Assembly: GCA_938040735.1 (NCBI GenBank)
Contig: CALHYE010000013.1
Coordinates: 62,001 to 126,000, forward strand
Length of the DNA stretch: 64,000 nt
DNA from: an uncultured Bellilinea sp.
GTDB lineage: Bacteria > Chloroflexota > Anaerolineae > Anaerolineales > Anaerolineaceae
Direction: 5' to 3'
Of the stretch, positions 24,421-33,200 are shown piece after piece (position 1 is the stretch's first letter; each line of letters begins with the position of its first letter). Both the position numbers and the translations under genes were made by a program. The notes under the pieces were generated by a model. It saw only the letters and a program-made list of their open reading frames with translations, was not told the origin of the DNA and did not search any database.

Positions 24421-24996
24421 TCAGCGGATGATTTGTTCCGGTAAACGCTTCAACGCATGGCAGATCATTTCCGCAGCCACTTCGACATTGACCCTTCCCG
24501 TGTTGATTACCAGATGATATAAACACGGGTCATTCCAATCCACCTGATAATAGCGCGCAAGGTACAATTTCCTTGCCCGATCGCTGGCCAATATTTGCGC
24601 TCTGGCAGCCTTCGGATTAACCTTCTTTTCCTCCACAATCCGTTGAATGCGCACTTCTTCATCCGCAACAACCCGCACATGAAACACTCGTGGATGTCCT
24701 CTTAAGACGACCTGCCCCGCCCTGCCGATGATCACCACCCTGCCTGTATCGGCCAATTCATGTAGCACCTGACTGACTGCATTTAAGTAGTCTTGTTGTT
24801 GCTGACCGGTGGGATTGACGCCCAACAACCCCAATTCATCAATCATCGCCAGCGCCACCTCAGGCGCGCCCGCCCGCAGAGCCGATTGATTAATCAAATC
24901 CCGCCAGACCAGTTGATACCCCATCCGCTCGGCGACCAATCTGCCAATCACCGAACCCCAACTACCCATCTGGCGGGAGATTGTTACAACATCCAT
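24421..24996 (-). CDS. Cytidylate kinase-like protein
   Basis: 191-aa protein of the cytidylate-kinase-like (Cytidylate_kin2) type. It begins MDVVTISRQMGSWGSVIGRLVA, where the P-loop is the degenerate GSWGS form seen in this family, and continues with a WRDLI segment, VVIIGRAG, and the Arg-rich lid (RAQILASDRARKLYLARYYQ). The usual activity would be NMP phosphorylation; the substrate here is not proved. A TATAAT lies 6 nt before the ATG, and the divergent hpt paralogue starts 77 bp away. Confidence 0.85.
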   Translation of the reverse strand: MDVVTISRQMGSWGSVIGRLVAERMGYQLVWRDLINQSALRAGAPEVALAMIDELGLLGVNPTGQQQQDYLNAVSQVLHELADTGRVVIIGRAGQVVLRGHPRVFHVRVVADEEVRIQRIVEEKKVNPKAARAQILASDRARKLYLARYYQVDWNDPCLYHLVINTGRVNVEVAAEMICHALKRLPEQIIR

Positions 24997-25002
24997 ATCA
25001 AA

Positions 25003-25008
25003 ATTATA
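25003..25008 (-). promoter_or_regulatory. -10 box of the cytidylate-kinase-like gene (extended, leaderless-type)
   Basis: TGC-TATAAT on the minus strand, 6 nt before the ATG at 24996. No Shine-Dalgarno is visible. Confidence 0.62.
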
Positions 25009-25072
25009 GCACGTCCCCGTTTTAGTTCGTGGTATGATTCATTCGTGAAAATTTGTTTGGAGCGTCAGTGAG

Positions 25073-25669
25073 GTGAGCAGCGTGAACCCGCGATTGAAAT
25101 TCCCGTATGAATTTATCGGCGAAATCCTCATCACTCAGGAACAAATCCAGCAGCGCGTTGCCGATCTAGGTGAACAAATCACCCAGGACTACCAACACAG
25201 CGAAAAACTGCTTTTGCTGGGCTTGCTGCGCGGCAGTGTGATGTTCATGACCGATTTAATGCGCCACATCCGCCGTCCAATGACAATGGATTTCATGCTG
25301 GTATCCTCGTATGCCGGTACGCAATCCAGCGGTTTTGTGCGCATTGATGCCGACCATAAAACCAATATCTACGGTTGGGATGTCATCTTGATTGATGACA
25401 TTGTGGATACCGGTTACACGCTTTATACCGTCCGCAAACTACTGCTGGAACGCCAGCCCCGCAGTTTGAAAATTTGCGCACTGCTGGATAAAAAAGCCCG
25501 CCATAAAGTGGACATCCACATTGACTATCTCGGCTTTGAAATCCCGGATTTCTTTGTGGTGGGTTATGGTCTGGATATTGACGAGAAGGGGCGCAATTTG
25601 CCTTATATTGCATCGGTTGATCTGGAAAAATATAAAAAACTCTATCCGCAGGATGACGGGAAAAAGTGA
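25073..25669 (+). CDS. Hypoxanthine phosphoribosyltransferase, second copy
   Basis: Paralogue of the hpt at 23428, 198 aa. The PRPP motif is VILIDDIVDTGYTL and the C-terminal segment is VVGYGLDIDEKGRNLPYIA. Both possible starts are GTG: 25073, or 25082 with GAGGTG 6 nt upstream. It is followed 6 bp later by 6-phosphofructokinase. Two divergent HPRT genes a kilobase apart suggest division of purine substrates; the substrate of each cannot be read from sequence. Confidence 0.92.
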   Translation: MSSVNPRLKFPYEFIGEILITQEQIQQRVADLGEQITQDYQHSEKLLLLGLLRGSVMFMTDLMRHIRRPMTMDFMLVSSYAGTQSSGFVRIDADHKTNIYGWDVILIDDIVDTGYTLYTVRKLLLERQPRSLKICALLDKKARHKVDIHIDYLGFEIPDFFVVGYGLDIDEKGRNLPYIASVDLEKYKKLYPQDDGKK

Positions 25670-25675
25670 GGATTT

Positions 25676-26797
25676 ATGAAAAAGCGAATCGGGGTATTGA
25701 CCACTGGAGGAGACAGTCCGGGAATCAATGCTGCCTTACGGGGGTTGGGAAAGGCCGCTACCGGCGTGTATGGCATGGAAATCATCGGCTTTCAGGATGG
25801 TTTCAGCGGCATGGCCCAGGGGTTAACGGTGGAACTGGAAGGCTCGGCTTTTTCGGGCATTCTGACCACTGGCGGCACAATTCTAGGCACCAACCGAGAC
25901 CGGCCCGACCGGGTTATCATGGATGGTGTACCTCAGGACGCAACTTCTCAGATTCTGGAAAATTTTAAGAAGTGGAAACTTCATGCACTCGTCTGCATTG
26001 GCGGTAGTGACGCTCAGAACAGCGCTTACTATCTGATGCAGCGCGGTTTGAATGTGATCACCCTGCCGGTCACGATAGATAACGATTTGCCCGGCACCGA
26101 CACATCCATTGGCTTCGATACGGCTGTGGAAGTAGCAGCCGAAGCGATTGACCGTCTGCACAGCACCGCCATCAGCCATCACCGCATCATCATTGTTGAG
26201 ATGATGGGACGCGAAACAGGCTGGCTGACGCTGGCAGCCGGCATTGCTGGCGGGGCGGATGTGATTCTTCTTCCAGAAATCCCCTACCATACCGAAAAAG
26301 TTGCCGAAGCCATCTTGAAGCGCAGTCACAGCGGAAAGCGCTTTTCGCTGGTCGCCGTTTCGGAAGGCGCCATCTCTCAGGAAAGCGTGCGTTTCTTTGA
26401 GAAAGCCCGGCTTGCCAACCGCCGCCTGCGCGAAGGGTCAGCACAATCGGAAGTGGAGCAACGGTTGGAAGAGATTGAAAAACACGCCGCTGGCGATACC
26501 CTTCATCTGGCCAATCGTCTGGAGGATTTCACCAAACTGGAGACCCGCATCACCATTTTGGGATACTTGCAGCGCGGCGGCACGCCCTCGGCTACTGACC
26601 GCGTCCTGGCTACCCAATTGGGAACCGCCTGTGCCGCGCTCATTCAGGAAGGAGTTTTTGGGGTAATGGTCGGGACTCGTTCTGGAACAGTCGTAACGAC
26701 TCCTCTGGATCAAGTCGCCAATCGGATTAAAACTGTGCCGCTCGATCATGCCTGGATACAAGGGGCACGCCTGGTTGGCGTCAGCCTTGGGGACTAG
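25676..26797 (+). CDS. 6-phosphofructokinase, phosphoryl donor uncertain
   Basis: Phosphorylates fructose-6-phosphate, 373 aa. TTGGDSPGINAA starts the phosphate-binding core, TIDNDLPGTD holds the catalytic Asp, and VEMMGRETGWLTL is the sugar-binding segment. The donor loop reads IGGSDAQ (residues 108-114), while ATP-dependent E. coli PfkA has IGGDGS. The residue matching Gly104 is Asp112, a change typical of PPi enzymes, but the residue matching position 124 is Val132, neither the ATP-type Gly nor the PPi-type Lys. ATP or PPi use therefore cannot be decided. It begins 6 bp after hpt2. Confidence 0.92.
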   Translation: MKKRIGVLTTGGDSPGINAALRGLGKAATGVYGMEIIGFQDGFSGMAQGLTVELEGSAFSGILTTGGTILGTNRDRPDRVIMDGVPQDATSQILENFKKWKLHALVCIGGSDAQNSAYYLMQRGLNVITLPVTIDNDLPGTDTSIGFDTAVEVAAEAIDRLHSTAISHHRIIIVEMMGRETGWLTLAAGIAGGADVILLPEIPYHTEKVAEAILKRSHSGKRFSLVAVSEGAISQESVRFFEKARLANRRLREGSAQSEVEQRLEEIEKHAAGDTLHLANRLEDFTKLETRITILGYLQRGGTPSATDRVLATQLGTACAALIQEGVFGVMVGTRSGTVVTTPLDQVANRIKTVPLDHAWIQGARLVGVSLGD

Positions 26798-26877
26798 AAA
26801 GTCTGGATAAGACCGTCGGCTTTTTTGGACACCGTAATCTTTATTCACCCTGAGTAATGGATCGGTAAGGACACATC

Positions 26878-27660
26878 ATGAGAAAAATCCGTGTGACCGT
26901 TTGTCAAATGCGCGATGACCCACAAGGCCTGTCCCAAGATTGGACGACCCTGGTGAACCATGTTCGGCAAGAACAAAGCGATCTGGTGTTGCTGCCGGAG
27001 ATGCCATTTGCGCCCTGGGTGATGCTGGACAATCAGGTATCCCCCCAGCGCTGGAAAGAATTCGTCCAGCAGCATGAGGATTGGATGCGGCGGCTGCCCG
27101 AATTAAGTCCGGCCATGGTGTTTTCGACCCGTCCAGTGATTCTGGATGGACGCTGGCTCAACGAGGCATTCCTGTGGGACATCGAAAACGGTTATCGGGC
27201 TGTTCACCACAAAACATACCTTCCAGACGAACCCGGTTTTTGGGAAGCCACCTGGTACGACCGCGGGCCGGTGCAATTCACCCCGACCAACACCCGCTTT
27301 GGCAAAATCGGATTTCTGGTTTGCACCGAAATCTGGTTCACCGAACATGCCCGCAGTTATGCCCATCAGGGGGTGCGGATTTTGCTCTCTCCCCGCGCAA
27401 CCGAGAAAGCCACTACGGCCAAATGGATAATGGGCGGGCGGGTTGCTGCGGTAATGAGCGGCGCATTCTGCCTTTCCTCAAACCGCTGCGGTCCTTCCGC
27501 AGCCGGTTTTGATTGGGGCGGCAGCGGCTGGATCGCCGAACCGGATCAGGGCGACTTGCTTGCCATCACCAGCGACGCCAACCCTTTCGTCACGGTTGAA
27601 ATTGACCTCACAAAAGCCGATCAAGCCAAACAGGGGTACCCCCGCTACGTAAAAGAATAA
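26878..27660 (+). CDS. Carbon-nitrogen hydrolase (nitrilase superfamily)
   Basis: 260-aa amidase/nitrilase-fold enzyme. The Glu-Lys-Cys catalytic triad can be placed: Glu in LLPEMPF, Lys in HHKTYLPDE, Cys in FLVCTEIWF. The C-terminus has the NRCGPS and GGSGW elements of the fold. The specific substrate (amide, nitrile or N-carbamoyl) cannot be assigned. It sits 80 bp after pfk and 88 bp before the PfaD-like gene; its ATG at 26878 follows AAGGAC. Confidence 0.88.
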   Translation: MRKIRVTVCQMRDDPQGLSQDWTTLVNHVRQEQSDLVLLPEMPFAPWVMLDNQVSPQRWKEFVQQHEDWMRRLPELSPAMVFSTRPVILDGRWLNEAFLWDIENGYRAVHHKTYLPDEPGFWEATWYDRGPVQFTPTNTRFGKIGFLVCTEIWFTEHARSYAHQGVRILLSPRATEKATTAKWIMGGRVAAVMSGAFCLSSNRCGPSAAGFDWGGSGWIAEPDQGDLLAITSDANPFVTVEIDLTKADQAKQGYPRYVKE

Positions 27661-27748
27661 ATCCAGTCATTGTTTGAACAATCAAATCCAATCAAAGCGC
27701 AACCCGAAGCCTATTTTTGGGTTTAACCCTGAGAGGTAACCACAAACC

Positions 27749-29410
27749 ATGAATCCATTACAGATTGGCTCTAATTATCGCTTGGGTGACTCCCTAAAAT
27801 TTTTCTGGTCTGGCGATACCAGCAGTCTTTCAAAAGATCTAGAAAACATCCGCCAACGACTTTTATCATTAGAGTCGCCCTTATTTGTTGTGACCGACGG
27901 TCAGAATGTCTACCTCACAGATAAGGGAACTATTCTAGCGGCTGAAACCAACTCGTCCGCTCCCTACCGTTGTCTGGCAACCCTGCCTCCAGCGCCAATT
28001 GAAGCGCTCGGCGATCCGGCGTTTCAGGAATGGTACGGCTGCCGTTACCCCTACTACAGCGGAGCCATGGCAAACGGGATTGCCTCAACCCGCATGGTGA
28101 TTGCCATGGGTAGCGCCGGCTTTCTGGCATCCTTCGGCGCGGCTGGTTTGCCGCCGGAACGAATCGAGGCAGCCATCCATGAAATTCAAACCGCATTGCC
28201 GCAAGGGCCTTATGCTTTCAACTTAATTAACAGTCCTAACGAACCTGCCATGGAACGGCGGGCAGCTGAGTTATACATCCAGCATGGCGTTCATACTGTG
28301 GAAGCCTCTGCTTACCTCGAAATTACACCCCCGTTGGTCTATTACCGTGCCAGCGGATTAAGCCGTCAGCCGGATGGCAAAATCCGCATCCAAAACCGGC
28401 TCATCGCCAAGTTGTCCCGTAAAGAAGTCGCCCGTCAATTCATGCTGCCCGCGCCGGATGAGATCTTGAATCAACTGTTGGAGGAAGGCAAAATCACCGA
28501 AACGCAGGCAAACCTTGCCCGCCTGGTGCCCATGGCGGATGACATTACGGTCGAAGCCGACTCGGGAGGACACACCGATAACCGCCCGCTGGTGGGATTG
28601 CTGCCATCCATTCTTGCCCTGCGGGACGAGATTCAAGCCCAAATGCGCTATCCGATCCCCATTCGGATCGGCGCTGCGGGCGGCATCAGCACCCCTCACG
28701 CGGCCCTGGCGGCGTTCATGATGGGGGCAGCCTATATCGTTACCGGTTCTATCAACCAGGCCTGTGTTGAAGCGGGGGCATCCGAACACACCCGCCGGCT
28801 GCTGGCGCAGGCGGACATGGCCGACGTGACAATGGCGCCCGCAGCGGACATGTTCGAAATGGGCGTCAAAGTTCAGGTCTTAAAGCGCGGAACGATGTTC
28901 CCCATGCGGGCTTCGAAACTCTACGAATTGTATTCACGCTATCCGTCTCTGGAAGCCATCCCCGCCGAGGAGCTGCAAAAACTGGAAAAGACCGTCTTTA
29001 AACGTCCGGTCGAAGAAATCTGGCAGGATACGGTGAGATTCTTTCAGCAGCGCGATCCGCGCCAACTGGAACGCGCCGAAAAAGACCCGCGCCACAAAAT
29101 GGCGCTGGTATTCCGCTGGTACTTGGGTCTTTCTTCACGCTGGTCAAATACGGGGGAAAAAGGGCGTGAGATGGATTACCAAATCTGGTGCGGACCGGCA
29201 ATGGGGGCTTTCAATGAATGGGTGCGCGGCGCCTACCTCGAAAAACCGGAAAACCGTTCTGTTGTAGACCTTGCTCTTCAGATCCTGACCGGCGCTGCTT
29301 ACTTGCAGCGTATCCGTTTGCTGAACGCCTTTGGCATTCAAACCAACCCCGATCTGGAACGCTATCAACCGCTCCGCCAATTGAGTGAAGCCATGACCGA
29401 AAAGGTTTGA
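27749..29410 (+). CDS. PfaD-family enoyl reductase of a polyketide-type lipid synthase
   Basis: 553-aa FMN-dependent enoyl reductase of the PfaD type, the partner of PfaA-like synthases. An N-terminal domain precedes the 2-nitropropane-dioxygenase-like TIM barrel: PYYSGAMANGIAST, MVIAMGSAGFLASFGAAG, FNLINSP, then IRIGAAGGISTPHAALAAFMMGAAYIVTGSINQ. The C-terminal WCGPAMGAFNEWVRG segment is characteristic of PfaD. The SD GAGAGG precedes the ATG. It converges with the transferase and the megasynthase on the other strand. It would reduce the enoyl intermediates, since the megasynthase has no ER domain. Confidence 0.92.
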   Translation: MNPLQIGSNYRLGDSLKFFWSGDTSSLSKDLENIRQRLLSLESPLFVVTDGQNVYLTDKGTILAAETNSSAPYRCLATLPPAPIEALGDPAFQEWYGCRYPYYSGAMANGIASTRMVIAMGSAGFLASFGAAGLPPERIEAAIHEIQTALPQGPYAFNLINSPNEPAMERRAAELYIQHGVHTVEASAYLEITPPLVYYRASGLSRQPDGKIRIQNRLIAKLSRKEVARQFMLPAPDEILNQLLEEGKITETQANLARLVPMADDITVEADSGGHTDNRPLVGLLPSILALRDEIQAQMRYPIPIRIGAAGGISTPHAALAAFMMGAAYIVTGSINQACVEAGASEHTRRLLAQADMADVTMAPAADMFEMGVKVQVLKRGTMFPMRASKLYELYSRYPSLEAIPAEELQKLEKTVFKRPVEEIWQDTVRFFQQRDPRQLERAEKDPRHKMALVFRWYLGLSSRWSNTGEKGREMDYQIWCGPAMGAFNEWVRGAYLEKPENRSVVDLALQILTGAAYLQRIRLLNAFGIQTNPDLERYQPLRQLSEAMTEKV

Positions 29411-29446
29411 AATCAGCGCTCTAACGGCATTAGCGCCAATACATTT

Positions 29447-30214
29447 TCATGCATTCAGATAAATTTCCCTCAAGCAAAAGGAAAGGGTTTCCCGATCGGG
29501 AAAATGTACCGCCAAGGTAAGCATGGTATTGCCGCGCTGCTGCCACCAACCGATTAACCGATAGCCTTCTTCCGGCAAGGCGCTACGATAATTCAAAACC
29601 AACCAGTCTTCTCCATGCTTTTCCATGCCGGGGTGAACTTCGATCAGACGGGTATCCGCTGCCAATCCAAGACGCAATGCTTTCAGGGCGGCTTCTTTGG
29701 CGCTCCATAACAATGTGGTACGGGCCGCCCGTTCTTCTAGACAAACAGAATTGACCCACTCAATTTCATCAACAGTAAAATAATCTTGCAAAAAGGCCGG
29801 ATGCCGTTCTTCAATCCATTCCAGATCAATCCCGATGAAGACGTCATCATCCGCAGCATAGGCAGCGGCTGCTTTTTCGCCACGGTGAGAGATGCTCAGG
29901 CAGCCCAAAAGCGGTTGACCCTCAACTTGAACCAGCGGGTAACCATGTTTGTGGTGTTCAATACTGATTTCGGCCATCGGTATGCCGGCAAGAGCGGGTA
30001 AAGCCTTCAAGAGCATCCGTTTCGCCGTCCACCGGCCGCTCAACCATTCTCTGCGCCGCTTGGGAAACCGCATCTGCGCCAGAAAATTTTTTTCCTCAGC
30101 GGATAACCACCCATAATCGGATACGGTGAGGTCTCCCCTCTCCGGGGAAACCTCACCCATACTCCAAATGATCCCAACTTGGTGGCGCCGATTAGAGGGT
30201 GGCATCCGTCCCAT
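29447..30214 (-). CDS. 4'-phosphopantetheinyl transferase, Sfp type
   Basis: Attaches phosphopantetheine from CoA to carrier proteins, 255 aa. The two Sfp signatures are present: FIGIDLEWIEER and LWSAKEAALKAL, plus the CLSISHRGEKAAAA loop. The start overlaps the stop of the 2846-residue megasynthase by 23 bp, so it is translationally coupled to it and almost certainly services its ACPs. Those ACPs have Thr instead of Ser, so this transferase is the natural candidate for an unusual acceptor. Start choice is uncertain (30214, 30205 or 30160). Confidence 0.92.
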   Translation of the reverse strand: MGRMPPSNRRHQVGIIWSMGEVSPERGDLTVSDYGWLSAEEKNFLAQMRFPKRRREWLSGRWTAKRMLLKALPALAGIPMAEISIEHHKHGYPLVQVEGQPLLGCLSISHRGEKAAAAYAADDDVFIGIDLEWIEERHPAFLQDYFTVDEIEWVNSVCLEERAARTTLLWSAKEAALKALRLGLAADTRLIEVHPGMEKHGEDWLVLNYRSALPEEGYRLIGWWQQRGNTMLTLAVHFPDRETLSFCLREIYLNA

Positions 30215-33200
30215 GAACCAGCAATTTCATCGGTTTGAGCAACGCCGCATCCACGGTATAGGGCAGCGCCACCGTACGATAATCTTTGACTTCCAGTAAA
30301 ACCGCGCCATTTTGATCCACCAGCCGGGCTTGGAACGCCAGACCGCCATCTTCTAATCGGCTGGGAATGACCTCGGCGAACAACGGCTTATCAGGCTGTG
30401 CCACGCTTCGATACAATTTCAGCTCACCGATAGAGCGCGGCAATGCCAGTGTGCCGGTTGCTCCCGCTTCCCAGATACCAGCAGTTTGTAAAATCGCCTC
30501 CAGCAGAATGGGCATGGTCACCAATGAGACGGGCCGATCGGTGATGGCAGGCAGGGTTTCGCGAACTTTACCCAAAACCTTTTCTTCTACCCGCTGCACG
30601 CCTTCTAACACCTGAAAAGAAGGGCCGTGGAAGTAGAGGCGGTAAATTTCATGGCTTTCAACCGTGTATGCGCCGTTCCAACGCGGCGGTTGAACTTTGA
30701 CCGGGACGGTTTTCTCGGTTTTTGGCATCAAGTGAACCTTTCCGGCAAAGTGCTGGATGACTTCACTCGGGCGGGTTTTTGCTGTCATTGTAGATTCCAG
30801 GCTTACGTAAGCCACCAGGCCGCTTCGCTCGCGCACGACCTTTGCTTTCCAGGTGATCCGCCGCGGCTCATTCCGATAAAACTTGAAAGGAGCGAGGAAT
30901 TGGATGTCCTCCAAACGATCTATTTCAAATCCGGCTTTTTCAGCGCCGAGCGCCGAGGCGACATGCTTTGCAGCCGCCGAAAATCCCTCAATTCCCATCA
31001 CCCCCGGCAGCAAGGGGATACCGTTCAAGGCATGATCTCTGAGGAAGGGCTGGTCGTTGGGATTTAATTCGGCTTCCAGTAATACGCCGCTTTGCAGGTC
31101 AAAGCCGCTTACCTGAGTGAGCATGACATGCGCCGGGCTGCCTTGACGCAAAGCCTGATTAGCCGCTTCCAAATTGAGGGCGCTTTCTTTGCGCAGCGGT
31201 TTTTCCAGCACACCCAGCGAACCGGAGATCACCACTTCGCTGACCGGATCATTCCGCACCAACTCCTGATAAACAAATCGGGCAGCCTGTTTTGGAGGCA
31301 TCTGGTCAATGCCGCCCATTTCCATGAGTTGAGGGATATAGCCGCGGCTCGCCATCCCAACTTGCGCCCAGGCGCTCCAATCCACCGTAACTGCTCGCAT
31401 TTCTGGGTGCAAACCGCGCAGGTGAGAGGCCGCCTTTGAGAGCCAGTCATTGGCGGCGCTGTAATCCGTCTGGCCCGAATTGCCGAATCGTCCGGCTACT
31501 GAACCAAACAAGAGTACCTGCTTTGGCAGCTTTCCTGCTGCTTGAAAGGCTTTGTACAGGTTGAAGAAACCTCCCGCTTTCACCTGAATAGTCGAACGAA
31601 ATTCCTCCTCCGGTTTGAGATGCAGTTTGCGGCTGCGTTCGATCCCGGCTGCGTGGATCAGCGCATCCACATGTCCATTTTCCTTAACAATTTGGCGAAT
31701 AACTTCATCCACCTGCTGGGAATCGGTCACATCGCACATCCGGTAAGTAACGCTCGCGCCGAGCGTTTGAGCCGTTTGGATGGCCTCCAGAATTCCGGCC
31801 ATCCGCTCCAGCCCAGCCAGTTTCTCTTCCACCTGAGCCGGTGAAGGTTTTTGCCCATTGGCGCTCAATTCTCGGAGCAAGTCTTTTTTTAGCCCATCGC
31901 GATCCGTTTTCAAACGCTGCAGAATTGCATCCTGCGGGTTCATCAACGAACTGCGCCCTAACAGGTAGAAAACACCCCGCGTAGTTTGAGCCAAATCCAC
32001 AAGAATGGGCGCAACTATGCCGCCCGATCCGCCGCTGATCACAATTACCGGTTTTTCAGGCAGAGGTTGAACCGGCTGATTTCCTTCTTCCTCAAAGAGG
32101 GCAATACCGAACCGCTGATCCCCTTCCCAGCCGACTTCGACGACCGAGGCATCGCTGAGAGTCTCTCCAACCAGCCGAGCGGCGATCTGGCTGTCGTTTG
32201 CGCCCGCCTCAAAATCCACCACTTTGACCAGTGTATTGGGTCGTTCACGGCTGAGGGCTTTGGCGAAGCCGGATATAAAACCTGCAGAAACATTCTGAGC
32301 GGCGCTAACGCCGGTTCCATGCAGCCCTCCCATGCGGGTTGCACAAATCAAGAAGGGTTCGCCTTCCAGCATCCGAAGCAGGTGATACAAACGCAGCAGA
32401 CGATTCTCCATTTGTGATTGCCATTCGCTGGCATCCTGATCATCCAGAGATGGTTCGTGGTTCAAGCCCGCCAGAAAATACAGACCCTGAACTTTGCCCT
32501 CGCTTTTGAAAGCGGCGACTTTTTCGCGCCACTCATCCAATGCCTGAGCCGGTTCAAGATTCAAAATTTGGACTTTGCGGGCGCGTAACCGGCGGCCAAG
32601 CGAATCGGCTGCCTTGCCCTCATCGCCCACAAGGATCACGCGGGTGTTCTCATCTAGAGAAACACCGCTTGGCAGACACAATTCCAATTTCGGTAAAAGC
32701 ACCGGTTTTGGAATGCGACGGCGAATAACGATTTTCGCCTCTTCCGGTTCTTCGGCTGCCTGGGGTTGCTTAACCGTTTCCGTTACCTCCAGCGTTTGCG
32801 GCGTTTCCGGAGATTGCTCCTGCGCCGCCGCAATTGGCCCATCTGCCGGATCGGCGGAGGCGGGTTTTTCTTCTGAAACAGCCGGCTCATCGCTTGCGCC
32901 GTGGCTCTTTGTGGATAGAGCCTCTACCATGAATCCGATCACCTTCTTCAAGGTGTTGTAATCCACCAGCCGTAGATCTTCACGGCGTGGAATGTTGTAG
33001 TGGGTGCGAATGGTCGCAAACAATTCAGCCTGCTTGACGGTGTCAATCCCTAAATCAGCCTCAAGATCAAGGTCTAAATCCAGCATCTCAACCGGATAAC
33101 CGGTCTTTTCGCTGACCACCGTCAAGACATACGCTTTGATTTCCTCTTCATCCACACTGCCCTTTCGATCAGTTGAGATCGTTGAAGGCGATAGAGCAAT

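Noticed and set aside
29411-29446. A hairpin between pfaD-like and the transferase (GCGCT/AGCGC).
   Set aside because: The stem is only 5-6 bp with a long loop and no T-run, too weak to report as a terminator.
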